A DNA stretch of 64,000 nt from JAUIET01 sp964352475 (GTDB lineage Bacteria; Pseudomonadota; Gammaproteobacteria; Pseudomonadales; JAUIET01). The translations under genes were made by a program, and so were the position numbers. Below, piece after piece: positions 26,899-35,735 of the stretch; the first letter of the stretch is position 1; every line of letters begins with the position of its first letter. The DNA is taken from assembly GCA_964352475.1 (NCBI GenBank), contig CAYGSL010000017.1, positions 16,819-80,818 on the forward strand. The letters are read 5' to 3'. The notes beneath the pieces are model-generated. The model had not been told where the DNA came from and did no database searches. It saw nothing but the letters and a program-made list of their open reading frames with translations.

Positions 26899-28398
26899 TT
26901 ATTGATTGGCGGCCGCAGAAACACCGGCCAGCCGGCCAAAGAACGTGGCGTCGCCTATGCTCATGCCGCTGGCGTAACCTTCCGCGCAACGTGGCAAACC
27001 AGCTGAGTTTCTACCCGCAGCATACAAACCTGGAACTATATTACGCTCCGCCGTCAGCACTTCGCCCGTGGCCAGGGTATCCAAACCACCAAATGTCATC
27101 ACCGCAAAATACCCGCCAGCGCCTATGCTGAGGTCATACGCAGCGTACGGCGGCTGATCCAGGGCCTGCAGGTATTTTTCTGCTTTATGAAACAAAGGGT
27201 CCTTCCCGGCCGCTGCAAATTTATTGTACAGCTGAAGTGTATTTTGCAGGCTTTCTGCAGGTAATTCTAATTCCGCCTCTAGCTCTTCAATGGTGTCGCC
27301 GGTGCCTGCCACCGGGTAGCCGCCATTGGGTGGTCGATTAAGTACCTCGAAATGACGGCTATCAATAATCAGATAGTAACGCTGATCTGGTCGATCAAGA
27401 ATCGCACTGCCCATGCGACCATGATAAACGTCTTCGTTGATAAATCTCTGACCGTTGCCGTCCACTATCACAGACTGCAAGAACTCTTCAGGCGGATAGT
27501 ACGGTGTGCAGATAAAACCCTCATGCATATTAATTGCAGCGCCGCCGGCACCAACGCCAATGCGTATCCCCGCTCCAGTATCATTCGGATTGCCATTAGG
27601 ATAGTTCCCCCTGGCCAGACGCGGCGCGTAACGCGCCACCATGTCTTCATTCATGATAAAACCACCGCCGCACAGCACAACGCCGCGGCGCGCGGAGAAC
27701 GCGCGCTCTTCCCCATCAATGCGCGCTACAAGGCCACTCACTCGTTGTCCATCCATAATGCTGGTTAAGGCCCGAGCGTCACAGACTATAGACACGCCTT
27801 TTTCTTTGGCGCATCGAATCAAATTCTCCATCAACGGTATTCCGCCGTGGTCGCCTTTGATCAGCGGTTTATGGCCTCTCGGTGCTGCAACAGAATGTTG
27901 GCTATAAGGCCACGCTTCCTCATTTCCGGTGATCATCAATCCCGCATAATTCGGCGTGTTCGTGTGTTTGCCGGCAAAGTACTCCGGCTTGAACTCAACG
28001 CCATGGGCGGTTAGCCAGTCATAGTGCTCCAGCGTTCGATCGCAATACAAACGCACTTTCGTCTCATCAGCGTTTGGACCAGACGCCATTAACAGATATT
28101 TGTACATCTCTTCGATATCATCATCGAAGCCGCACGCCTTTTGAGTAGGCGTACCACCACCCATATAGATCAAGCCGCCTGCCATTGCTGTTGAGCCGCC
28201 AGCGTCACTGGCCGCTTCCAGCACTATCACTTTGGCGCCCGCATCAGCGGCTTCAATGGCGGCGCTAATACCTGCACCGCCACCACCCAGAATTAATACA
28301 TCACACTCTGCGTGCCAAGCACGAATATCGGCAAGGCTTTGAGGCTGGTCTGAGCTGGATTTATCAGTCATATTATCGCTTGGAAAAGCATTGGTCAT
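26899..28398 (-). CDS. FAD-dependent oxidoreductase (KstD/fumarate-reductase-like)
   Basis: Flavoprotein of 499 residues from the ATG at 28398; a GTG two codons earlier is an alternative. The N-terminal dinucleotide loop is VLILGGGGAGISAAIEAA, followed by GGSTAMAGGLIYMGGG and, at the C-terminus, GLYAAGRNSAGLPRCAEGYASGMSIGDATFFGRLAG. This is the FAD_binding_2 family, which includes fumarate reductase, urocanate reductase and 3-ketosteroid delta-1-dehydrogenase. The GG-loop and C-terminal motif are closest to the KstD-like branch, so C-C desaturation next to a carbonyl is plausible. It is cotranscribed with the TauD-type dioxygenase. Confidence 0.85.
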   Translation of the reverse strand: MTNAFPSDNMTDKSSSDQPQSLADIRAWHAECDVLILGGGGAGISAAIEAADAGAKVIVLEAASDAGGSTAMAGGLIYMGGGTPTQKACGFDDDIEEMYKYLLMASGPNADETKVRLYCDRTLEHYDWLTAHGVEFKPEYFAGKHTNTPNYAGLMITGNEEAWPYSQHSVAAPRGHKPLIKGDHGGIPLMENLIRCAKEKGVSIVCDARALTSIMDGQRVSGLVARIDGEERAFSARRGVVLCGGGFIMNEDMVARYAPRLARGNYPNGNPNDTGAGIRIGVGAGGAAINMHEGFICTPYYPPEEFLQSVIVDGNGQRFINEDVYHGRMGSAILDRPDQRYYLIIDSRHFEVLNRPPNGGYPVAGTGDTIEELEAELELPAESLQNTLQLYNKFAAAGKDPLFHKAEKYLQALDQPPYAAYDLSIGAGGYFAVMTFGGLDTLATGEVLTAERNIVPGLYAAGRNSAGLPRCAEGYASGMSIGDATFFGRLAGVSAAANQ

Positions 28399-28508
28399 TA
28401 ACACACTTCTGAATAGACTACTTTTGCCGGCTGTCGCTGTCCACGGGGCTTACGTTGCTATTGGTTTATGTCTGCCCGCTAGCTGTCCATATTGCCTAAA
28501 ATAGCACT

Positions 28509-29669
28509 ATGAATACCGAACTGACCGCGCTGTGCCGCCGTTTGCTTGATCGCGTGCTAAGTGATTCCACCGATGAAGGTGATGCACCCTATTTTGAGCC
28601 ATCGCACAGCTTTACTGATCACCAGCGCCACCAGGCTGAGCGCGAACAATTCTTTCTCAACTCTCCTCAGGTTGTGGGCTTTGCCGGCGAAGTAGCCAAA
28701 CCTAATTCTTACAAAGCAGTGACGGTACTGGAAAAACCTGTCCTTATTTGTCGAAACGCTAATGGTGATTTGCGTGCATTTATCAATGCCTGCCGCCATC
28801 GCGGCGCGCAGATTGCAGAGGGAACCGGTTGCGCTAAATCTTTAAGTTGCCCATTTCATGGTTGGACATACGATCTTGACGGCAAGCTTAAAGGGCGGCG
28901 CAGAGAGTCTGCTTTCGCATCCGATTCAAAAGACAGTCTGGTCTCTTTACCCGTCTCAGATCGAGCAGGCATGCTTACCGTTGGCTTGACACCAGCAATC
29001 GCTCAGCGAACCGTTGATGAATTTCTATCAGACATTGACCCGGCGTTGCAAAACTTCGATTTCGCCTCCATGCAAAGTATCGCCACTCGACGCTTTGAGG
29101 TGAATGCCAACTGGAAACTGGTGGTTGGATTAAGTAACGAAGGTTACCATTTTGAAAATCTACACCGCGATAGCCTGGCACCGATGATGAGTAGTCATGG
29201 CGTCGTTGATTACTATGGCAAGCATACGCGCTGGGCGTTCTCTTTAAAATCTATTCGAGATTTAGAGAACCAGCCTGAAACCGACTGGCCCGCAGACTTT
29301 CCCGGCGCAATTAACCATACCTTATTCCCCGGTACCGTCATCGTAGCCGTTCCGGGTGCGGCGCAAATGATTAGAGCTGAACCAGGCCAATTGCCAGGCA
29401 CCAGCACCGTGTATTACTCAGGGGTATTTACCGGCAGTGATGATGCGGGAACCAACGAGCAGCTTCGAAAATCTGTTGCAGAGTCATTTGACTTTGGCGA
29501 ACGAATTTTCGTTGATGAGGACTTGTTTGCCGCTGCACAGTGCCAGCTGGGTATAGCGGCTGGCGGATTGCCAGGCATCACCGCCGGCCGCAACGAGCCG
29601 CTCATCGCTTTCTGGCACCAGCTTTGGAATGATAAACTTCAACAACAGACATCGGAATCAATAGACTGA
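28509..29669 (+). CDS. Rieske non-haem iron oxygenase, large subunit (1)
   Basis: Ring-hydroxylating-type oxygenase of 386 residues. The Rieske 2Fe-2S cluster motif is CRHRGAQIAEGTGCAKSLSC through CPFHGW. The catalytic iron site is NEGYHFENLH (Glu-x-Tyr-His-x4-His). The enzyme needs a ferredoxin/reductase that is not encoded nearby. The next gene starts 4 bases later and encodes a membrane di-iron hydroxylase, an unusual pairing of two different oxygenase types in one operon. The start is the ATG at 28509, divergent from the FAD oxidoreductase. Substrate unknown; the operon suggests a hydrophobic or quaternary-ammonium compound. Confidence 0.9.
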   Translation: MNTELTALCRRLLDRVLSDSTDEGDAPYFEPSHSFTDHQRHQAEREQFFLNSPQVVGFAGEVAKPNSYKAVTVLEKPVLICRNANGDLRAFINACRHRGAQIAEGTGCAKSLSCPFHGWTYDLDGKLKGRRRESAFASDSKDSLVSLPVSDRAGMLTVGLTPAIAQRTVDEFLSDIDPALQNFDFASMQSIATRRFEVNANWKLVVGLSNEGYHFENLHRDSLAPMMSSHGVVDYYGKHTRWAFSLKSIRDLENQPETDWPADFPGAINHTLFPGTVIVAVPGAAQMIRAEPGQLPGTSTVYYSGVFTGSDDAGTNEQLRKSVAESFDFGERIFVDEDLFAAAQCQLGIAAGGLPGITAGRNEPLIAFWHQLWNDKLQQQTSESID

Positions 29670-29673
29670 CACC

Positions 29674-30408
29674 ATGAGTATCGACACTATCAGCACTTGG
29701 TTTGCACAAAACTACCACTGGGCAGCTTCACTCGTTTGGCTGGTCGCAACCATTGCATTGACCAAAGCCGGCCGCTGGCTTGCGTTCAGAAACACTGATG
29801 TACAGCGTATGCGCGAATGGAATCGCGAAGAAGACAAACCGAAAATGGCCAACCCAAAGTGGCGCCCTATCGCCAAGGCGAATATGCGCATTGGTGGAGC
29901 GGCACACTTATTTCTGATTCTGGTTGCAGCGCCACTGACCCTGACCCTGTCGGCAATGCCGTGGTGGCGTTACTTTGTAGATATTGTGGTGTTACTTCTT
30001 GTATACGATTTTATTTACTACTTGTCTCACCGCTTCTGGTTTCACGGCAAATGGATGCCAATGCGTAAGGCACACGCACTTCATCACCAGGCCCGAAGCC
30101 CTTCTTGGGCTGATGCGCATTACGTGCACCCCGCCGAGACGTTTATCGGGCTGTCTATTTTTATGATCTCACTGTTTATTGCGCAGGCAATAATGGGTGA
30201 CATTCACGCACTGGTGGCCGCATTTGGCTACGTAATCTGGACACAGTTGAACACGATTAACCACACCAAGTTCAATCTTGATTTCTTCCCATTCAAAACA
30301 ATTGATTACCTGACCACCAAGCACCACATCCACCACATCGATATGCACCACGGAAATTACGGTTCCATCACGCCGCTGTATGATTGGATGTTTGGTACCC
30401 TGGATTAA
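29674..30408 (+). CDS. Fatty acid hydroxylase/sterol desaturase family membrane di-iron protein
   Basis: Integral membrane di-iron oxygenase of 244 residues. The histidine clusters that bind iron are HRFWFH, HALHHQ and HHIHHIDMHH, in the order and spacing of the FA_hydroxylase (sterol desaturase/ERG3/ceramide hydroxylase) family. Hydrophobic stretches lie near residues 12-30, 70-88 and 150-185. It hydroxylates or desaturates lipid or sterol-like molecules in the inner membrane. It is the second gene of an operon with the Rieske oxygenase and the next small gene (2-base gap). Its exact substrate is not predictable. Confidence 0.9.
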   Translation: MSIDTISTWFAQNYHWAASLVWLVATIALTKAGRWLAFRNTDVQRMREWNREEDKPKMANPKWRPIAKANMRIGGAAHLFLILVAAPLTLTLSAMPWWRYFVDIVVLLLVYDFIYYLSHRFWFHGKWMPMRKAHALHHQARSPSWADAHYVHPAETFIGLSIFMISLFIAQAIMGDIHALVAAFGYVIWTQLNTINHTKFNLDFFPFKTIDYLTTKHHIHHIDMHHGNYGSITPLYDWMFGTLD

Positions 30409-30410
30409 GC

Positions 30411-31106
30411 ATGAACAAAACACTGTTGCATTTTGTTGCGCGACACTCTCGCAAAAATGCACTGTGTGACTCGCTATGCTCGCTGGCGGATAATCTCGCC
30501 AGCAATGACGACCATAGAGCCACGATTCTGTCGGCACACCTGGAAGACACCCTGCGCGGCAGTGGTGATATGCAGAAACTGCCTTTCGCTTTTGACGCCT
30601 CTTTGGAATTGCTCGCTAATGGCAATATCGATACGGATCACCTGCACACTGTGCTAAGCCAGAGCATGGAAACTCTCAACGAAAACGCCCATCTGGATTT
30701 GAGCGCTGCCATGCTGGGCAACAACAAGGTATTTGTTGAAAGCAAAGCTACACCGATCCGATTTCAATACTGTATGCGTCGCAGAGCAGACTTTAGCAAT
30801 GCACGCTATCGGCAGTACTACGAACAGGAGCACGCCAAATTTGGCATTGGCATGCACGGCATTGAGGGTTACGTACAATTCCATGCAGATATGGATGCGG
30901 GGCGATCACTGGCAAAAGCCCACGGTTTTGGCGTGCACTCAATAGACAGCGTCTCTGAACTGCACATCGCTGATATGGATACCTTCTTTACCGGCATGGC
31001 GAAGGGAATCGACGCCGGTAATCCCGGTGAAGACGAAGACCTGTTTGTAGATCGTCGTCGATCTGTTATGTGGGTTTCAGACGAGATTTATAGAACGTTC
31101 AGCTAA
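30411..31106 (+). CDS. EthD-like dimeric alpha+beta barrel protein
   Basis: This 231-residue protein starts at the ATG at 30411, immediately after the desaturase stop; an in-frame start at 30384 lies inside that gene. Its second half (FQYCMRRRADFSNARYRQYYEQEHAKFGIGMHGIEGYVQFH, then SVSELHIADMDTFF) has the EthD ferredoxin-like pattern, with the usual acidic YYEQEHAKF helix. EthD proteins accompany oxygenase systems, for example ether-degrading P450s. The N-terminal half is a less recognisable repeat-like region that may be a second, degenerate EthD domain. The likely role is as an accessory or product-handling protein of the Rieske/hydroxylase operon. Confidence 0.7.
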   Translation: MNKTLLHFVARHSRKNALCDSLCSLADNLASNDDHRATILSAHLEDTLRGSGDMQKLPFAFDASLELLANGNIDTDHLHTVLSQSMETLNENAHLDLSAAMLGNNKVFVESKATPIRFQYCMRRRADFSNARYRQYYEQEHAKFGIGMHGIEGYVQFHADMDAGRSLAKAHGFGVHSIDSVSELHIADMDTFFTGMAKGIDAGNPGEDEDLFVDRRRSVMWVSDEIYRTFS

Positions 31107-31148
31107 TCAGCCGCAAAGCCTGGCGAACGCTGGAAACTTCGTCACTCT

Positions 31149-32906
31149 TCACTGATTTAAACGAAACAAAGTTCCCGGGCGCTTGCCAGTATCCTTGTCA
31201 TCAATGAAGGTTGCTTCACCTGCCACCATTGTCATGCTGTACCCACTGGCGCGTTGCATCAGGCGCGGCGCACCGGACGGTAAATCGTTCACTACTTTGG
31301 GTGCCTTCATGCTCAGTGACGGCAAATCAATAATATTCAGGTCGGCTCTCTTCCCGACCTGCAATGTACCGCGGTCATGCAATCCATAAAGCGTCGCAGG
31401 ATCCTGTGTCATCATTTTGACCACATGCTCAACAGACAGCTTAGCGCCACGATCACGGTCTCGAACCCAATGCTGCAGCATAAAACTTGGGTAGCTGGCA
31501 TCGCAGATAACGTTAACGTGAGCTCCACCATCAGATGAGCCAATCACAGTACTCTCCGATTTCAACAATTCCTCTGTAGCGCGGAAATCTCCGCCCTTGT
31601 ACCCGGACATGAAGACTTTGAGAAATCCAGGTTGACCGTTGCCTGGGTCAGCGTCTCGCGTGGCCTCGCACAATGCGTCATAGATTGCGCTGTCTGCGTC
31701 TTGATTGTTTTGCTGCATACGATGCGCCAGGGAAGCTTCAGGCTCCGGCTCAAACACCGGCACATGTCCCCAGGCGAAGGTGCAATCCAGGCTGGACATC
31801 AGAATCATCCTGGCGTGTTGCAGCATAGGTGCTGTGGTAGGTTCAGAAAGTATTCGCGCTCGCCTATGTGCGTCGCATAATTCCTCAATGCGCTCCGTCA
31901 GCGGTAGCTCGGCAATTTCTACATAGGATGGTCTATCAGCAAACGGATTGAAAGTATCCCAGCTCATTAGCAAGCCGCCACCGCCCGGAGAGATCGATGG
32001 GCACAAGCTCGCACCTTCAGCATTCGCCTTGGCGGTTTGCTCCATGATCACATGGTACATGTCAGGGTTTACATGATTCTGCCCCGTCAAGAATGCGATG
32101 GTACAGCCTGTTTCCAGGCTAAGCTGCCGATAAAGCTCCAGCTCACGCAACGGCGCATCCGGATCTTCACCCATCAGCCCAGCCGGAACCACTTGCACCA
32201 GTCCGCTACCTGCGGCTTTAACCGCATTGAGAATAGCCACCAGCTCACCGGCTTCCGCGAATGTACCTGGTACCGGTTCTCCGGTCACTGAAGTGTGCAT
32301 AGGAATACGGTTACTGGAAAACGACAGCGCGCCGGCTTGCACCGCCTCACTCGCCAATACCGCCATGTCTGCAATCTGCGCTGCTGTCGCCGGCGCATTA
32401 ACGTTGGCATCATCACCAAACACATAAGCTCTCAGCGCACCATGTGGTATCTGCGCCGCGATACTGATCGCGCGATTCGTTGAATCCAGCGCATCCAGGT
32501 ATTGCGGAAAACTCTCCCAGGACCATTTAATGCCGTCAGCTAGCGCTGAACCCGGAATGTCTTCAACCCCTTCCATTAACTCAACAAGGAATTGGTGGGC
32601 ATCGGGCCGAACCGGGGCAAAACCCACGCCGCAGTTGCCCATGATCGCTGTTGTCACACCGTGGTAAGCAGACGGGGCCAGCAAGTCATCCCAGGTTGCC
32701 TGACCGTCATAATGGGTATGAACATCGACAAAGCCAGGCGTGGTTAACTGACCATTCGCATCAATCTCCGCATTGGCAGAAACATCGGGTGACGCCTGCT
32801 CAAAGACCTCTTTGATCAAACCGTTTTCTATGCCGATTGCCGCCGTCCTGGGGCTGCTGCCTGTGCCATCAACCAGATGACAGTTCTTGATCAAAGTATC
32901 CAGCAT
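31149..32906 (-). CDS. Amidohydrolase, N-acyl-D-amino-acid deacylase-like
   Basis: Metal-dependent hydrolase of 585 residues in the D-aminoacylase/dihydroorotase-like superfamily. The metal site is DVHTHYDGQATWDDLLAPSAYHGVTTAIMGNCGVGFAPV, the stretch that defines D-aminoacylases. The C-terminal end has DRGTLQVGKRADLNIIDL, the closing amidohydrolase strand. It would hydrolyse an N-acyl or similar amide/ester. It is the last gene after two acyl-CoA dehydrogenases on the same strand (12 bases), so it may release a product from CoA- or amide-linked intermediates. Substrate unknown. Confidence 0.88.
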   Translation of the reverse strand: MLDTLIKNCHLVDGTGSSPRTAAIGIENGLIKEVFEQASPDVSANAEIDANGQLTTPGFVDVHTHYDGQATWDDLLAPSAYHGVTTAIMGNCGVGFAPVRPDAHQFLVELMEGVEDIPGSALADGIKWSWESFPQYLDALDSTNRAISIAAQIPHGALRAYVFGDDANVNAPATAAQIADMAVLASEAVQAGALSFSSNRIPMHTSVTGEPVPGTFAEAGELVAILNAVKAAGSGLVQVVPAGLMGEDPDAPLRELELYRQLSLETGCTIAFLTGQNHVNPDMYHVIMEQTAKANAEGASLCPSISPGGGGLLMSWDTFNPFADRPSYVEIAELPLTERIEELCDAHRRARILSEPTTAPMLQHARMILMSSLDCTFAWGHVPVFEPEPEASLAHRMQQNNQDADSAIYDALCEATRDADPGNGQPGFLKVFMSGYKGGDFRATEELLKSESTVIGSSDGGAHVNVICDASYPSFMLQHWVRDRDRGAKLSVEHVVKMMTQDPATLYGLHDRGTLQVGKRADLNIIDLPSLSMKAPKVVNDLPSGAPRLMQRASGYSMTMVAGEATFIDDKDTGKRPGTLFRLNQ

Positions 32907-32918
32907 TGTTCTTCCCGC

Positions 32919-34124
32919 TTATTCTTGTGGTAATTCCAACGATCGTTTCGCGATCACGTTCAATTGTACTTCCGAACTGCCGCCGGCAATGGTGAACGAT
33001 AAGGCATTCATCCAGGCCGCGGTACGCTGGGTTTCCTCGTAGTGACCATCGGCGTCCCAGCGAACACCGGAATGCCCCAATACGTCGACCAGCAGTTCAG
33101 TAGTGTCTTTTATGTTCTCGGTACCTGCGTACTTGAAAATAGAGGTCATTCGCATGTCCAGCACACCTGCCATCCCTTCCTCATAAGCACGCGCCTGAGT
33201 CAGATCCAGCGCCCGCTTATTCATCATTTGCGACACCATGCGCGCACGCAAGCGCTGATCTCTAAGCCTGCCGTTCTCATTCAATCCCACATACTCTGTT
33301 GCGTACTCCACCAAAGATTTAGGTGGCGCAGGCATGGTGTCATCCATTGAGCTCATCATATTGCGCTCATGAACCAGCAATGCCTTGGCAATGGTCCAGC
33401 CCTCACCTTCCTTGCCAACCAGGTTCTCTTTCGCCACTTTAACGTTTTCCAGAAACGTGTCACAGAAGTGAGACTCGCCTGTCAACAAGGGAACAGGGCG
33501 AACGGCCACACCAGGCGTGTCCATTGGAAACAAAACGAAACTGATCCCTTGTTGCTTGGGCCCGCTATCGTCCGTTCTGACCAGGCAAAACATCCAATCG
33601 GCTTTATCACCATCACTGGTCCAGCACTTCTGGCCGTTGACAAGATAATGGTCACCCTTGTCTTCTGCCTTGCACCGCAGACTGGCAAGATCCGAGCCCG
33701 CACCGGGTTCACTGTAACCCTGACACCAGCGTATGGAACCGTTCACAATATTGGGCAAGTGCTGAAGTTTTTGCTCTTCACTACCGTATTCCAGCAAAGC
33801 AGGCCCAAGCATCCAGATGCCGTGGCCTATCAGTGGCTCTCTGCAATTAAGCCTGGCCATTTCCTTGCGCACGATTTTTGCCTGCCTCGCATCAAGACCA
33901 CCGCCACCGTATTTCTTTGGCCATTCCAGTGCGGTCCAACCTCGCTCAGCCATGCGCTCCATCCAGACACGCTGATCCTCAGACTTGAATACAAATTTGC
34001 TGCCACCCATCACATTGTCACTGCGATCAGTTGCAGGTGGTGTGCGCATAGAGGCCGGGCAATTTTGCTCCAGCCACTCACGGGTTTCTGCTCTAAATGC
34101 GTCGTAATCAATTTCGCCCATCAT
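32919..34124 (-). CDS. Acyl-CoA dehydrogenase, larger subunit of a probable heteromeric pair
   Basis: Acyl-CoA dehydrogenase-fold protein of 401 residues: GYSEPGAGSDLASL for FAD/substrate binding, WTSDGDKADWMFCLVRTD, and the C-terminal GGSSEVQLNVIAKRSLELP. It is 22 residues longer than its neighbour and overlaps its stop by one base (taATG), so the two are translationally coupled. Such pairs in steroid catabolism (FadE26/27, FadE28/29 types) form alpha2-beta2 heterotetramers, each contributing part of the FAD site. That arrangement is inferred here from gene fusion-like spacing and divergence between the partners. Confidence 0.9.
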   Translation of the reverse strand: MMGEIDYDAFRAETREWLEQNCPASMRTPPATDRSDNVMGGSKFVFKSEDQRVWMERMAERGWTALEWPKKYGGGGLDARQAKIVRKEMARLNCREPLIGHGIWMLGPALLEYGSEEQKLQHLPNIVNGSIRWCQGYSEPGAGSDLASLRCKAEDKGDHYLVNGQKCWTSDGDKADWMFCLVRTDDSGPKQQGISFVLFPMDTPGVAVRPVPLLTGESHFCDTFLENVKVAKENLVGKEGEGWTIAKALLVHERNMMSSMDDTMPAPPKSLVEYATEYVGLNENGRLRDQRLRARMVSQMMNKRALDLTQARAYEEGMAGVLDMRMTSIFKYAGTENIKDTTELLVDVLGHSGVRWDADGHYEETQRTAAWMNALSFTIAGGSSEVQLNVIAKRSLELPQE

Positions 34125-35263
34125 TAGAACCCATTCAATCCAGCGAACCTTTCGGCGTGATAGCCGCTGTTACCCAGTAAATTGATACTGACGTGGCAGC
34201 GCTTGAAAAACAATCCAATGTCCAGTTCGTCGGTTACACCTATGCCACCGTGCATTTGTATGGCTTCATTGGCTATGTGCAAACAGGTGTCATTGATACG
34301 GCATTTCGCAGTACTGACCGCCTGACTGATGTCATCGCGTTGCTCATCCAATGCAGACAAGGCATCCATCACCGTGCTACGGGTTAACTCCAACTCGGTA
34401 TACATATCAGCTGCGCGATGTTGCAAAGCCTGGAAAGAACCGATTTTTTGTCCGAACTGATCGCGTTCCTGCAAATACGCAATCGTTCTATCAAACATTT
34501 CCTGGGCCCCACCCAGCATCTCTGCGGCTAAACAGGCCCGCGCGCGATCCAACGATAACACCAGCGGCTCAAACGCTTCACCAACGCTGCCTAGCAAGGC
34601 ATCTGCACTGACCTGTGCATCAGTAAATACAAGATCGGCATAGTCCCGACTGTCGACCATGCGATCATTTTCTCGCTGCATACCAACAGGGTCTTGATCA
34701 AGCAACAACAATGTCAACCCATCAGTATCACCAAGACCGCCCGAACTTCTGCCCAGAACAATCAATAAATCCGCCGACTGCCCATCTATCACAAAGGCCT
34801 TACGGCCGTTCAAGACGAAACCGCTTTCAGACTCGGTAACCGGTAACATCGTATATAAGGGAGCGTGATGACTGCCCTCCTCTATCGCCACGGCAACAGT
34901 CAGTTCACCAGCGGCGATGGCAGGTAGGTATTTCGTTTTTTGCCCGTCAGTACCAGCCAGTTCAATCAAAGAAGCGCCAAACACGGCGCTGCTTAGTAGT
35001 GGCGACGCAGTGAGCTGCTTACCAAATTCTTCGAACACAGCGCCCATGGCCATATAACCAAACTCCAGACCGCCGTGTGCTTCCGGAATACAAATCCCGC
35101 TAATGCCCAACTCGGCGAGTTTGGCCCAGGTGCCAGAGTCATACGACTTGCCTTCGCCTTCGTCGCGCAAGCTACGAAAATGGCCAACGTTGGCGTTATC
35201 GGTAACAAAATCCCTTACGCTGTCGCGTAACATTCTTTGTTCTTCGTTAAGAACAAGCGGCAT
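34124..35263 (-). CDS. Acyl-CoA dehydrogenase, second member of the pair
   Basis: Acyl-CoA dehydrogenase-fold protein of 379 residues from the ATG at 35263 (MPLVLNEEQRML), with an AAGGA site upstream; the frame is open to 35299, but that extension is unsupported. The helix LRDSVRDFVTDN and the later AAEMLGGAQEMFDRTIAYLQERDQFGQKIGSFQALQHRAADMY match the family. The C-terminal end LFFKRCHVSINLLGNSGYHAERFA differs from the canonical GGTSEIQ tail and resembles the non-canonical partner of heteromeric steroid acyl-CoA dehydrogenases. It is the first gene of the three-gene minus-strand operon, with palindromic elements in its upstream region. Confidence 0.9.
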   Translation of the reverse strand: MPLVLNEEQRMLRDSVRDFVTDNANVGHFRSLRDEGEGKSYDSGTWAKLAELGISGICIPEAHGGLEFGYMAMGAVFEEFGKQLTASPLLSSAVFGASLIELAGTDGQKTKYLPAIAAGELTVAVAIEEGSHHAPLYTMLPVTESESGFVLNGRKAFVIDGQSADLLIVLGRSSGGLGDTDGLTLLLLDQDPVGMQRENDRMVDSRDYADLVFTDAQVSADALLGSVGEAFEPLVLSLDRARACLAAEMLGGAQEMFDRTIAYLQERDQFGQKIGSFQALQHRAADMYTELELTRSTVMDALSALDEQRDDISQAVSTAKCRINDTCLHIANEAIQMHGGIGVTDELDIGLFFKRCHVSINLLGNSGYHAERFAGLNGF

Positions 35264-35366
35264 TCCCAAGATTCCTTGTTGTGTTTCTGTAACTCTCAAT
35301 TATACCTTTTGGGGGGCTTAACAAGTGGCCTCGCAAGGAATAGCAGACAGTACGCGCCTTGAACAC

Positions 35367-35476
35367 GGTCGAGTTTGAATAGCCATTTACCGGACACGCC
35401 GTAAACCCATCCATGGGGGCTCTTCAAAAAGGTCCCTCTTTTTGAAGGTCCGGAAAATGGCTATTCAAACTCGACC
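35367..35476 (+). repeat. Palindromic element copy B (unique arms, shared core)
   Basis: A 110 bp structure: arms 35367-35394 and 35449-35476 are 28 nt inverted repeats with one mismatch (position 23), and the next base C/G also pairs. The core is in + orientation (CACGCCGTAAACCCATCC, then ATGGGGGCTC), followed by a perfect 9 bp hairpin CTTCAAAAA / TTTTTGAAG around GGTCCCTC. It lies in the 472-base divergent region between the acyl-CoA dehydrogenase pair and the NAD-binding gene at 35736. The arm sequence is not shared with the other copies. Confidence 0.87.
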
Positions 35477-35483
35477 TTACATC

Positions 35484-35517
35484 GTGCCATTTCGAAAAAG
35501 GTCTGTTTTTACGGCAC
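35484..35517. repeat. Small hairpin between copies B and C
   Basis: GTGCC (35484-35488) pairs with GGCAC (35513-35517), and inside it AAAAA pairs with TTTTT around GGTCTG. The inner AAAAAGGTCTGTTTTT closely resembles the GGTCCCTC hairpin of the palindromic elements, so this may be a decayed copy or a terminator-like stem. The rest of the gap 35264-35735 holds copies B and C and no gene that I can see. Confidence 0.45.
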
Positions 35518-35525
35518 AAAAGTGA

Positions 35526-35635
35526 GGCAGAGTGTGGCTATCGCGGTGGCGGACTGTTGAAAAGAGGGACCTTTTCAACAAGCCCCCATGGATGGGTTCA
35601 CGGCGTGTCCGCCACCGCGATAGCCACACTTTGCC
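35526..35635 (-). repeat. Palindromic element copy C (unique arms, shared core, inverted)
   Basis: A 110 bp structure: arms 35526-35553 and 35608-35635, 28 nt inverted repeats with one mismatch (position 5, a G/T pair on the + strand). The shared core is on the minus strand (read on + as AAGCCCCCATGGATGGGTT then CACGGCGTG). The hairpin is GTTGAAAA / TTTTCAAC around GAGGGACC. It lies 49 bases from copy B in opposite orientation. The GC-rich arm (GGCTATCGCGGTGGCGGA) is unlike any other copy. Confidence 0.87.
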
Positions 35636-35735
35636 GGGTTCGAGGCACCACTCTATCTGGCGTTACTTTTTATTAATCAGACAGATGGCAGACCACAAAC
35701 AAGTAAAATCAGCCCAGATCTAAAAGGATACTCAA

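Noticed and set aside
33369..34127. 252-codon plus-strand frame
   Set aside because: Antisense shadow of the acyl-CoA dehydrogenase gene at 32919-34124; the translation is rich in His/Cys runs and lacks motifs.
35367..35476. Simple rho-independent terminator interpretation of copy B
   Set aside because: The A/T-rich hairpin looks like one, but the site lies upstream of two divergent genes, and the 28 nt outer arms are unexplained by a terminator.
35367..35635. CRISPR-like array
   Set aside because: Only two inverted structures with different arms; no regularly spaced direct repeats and no cas genes.
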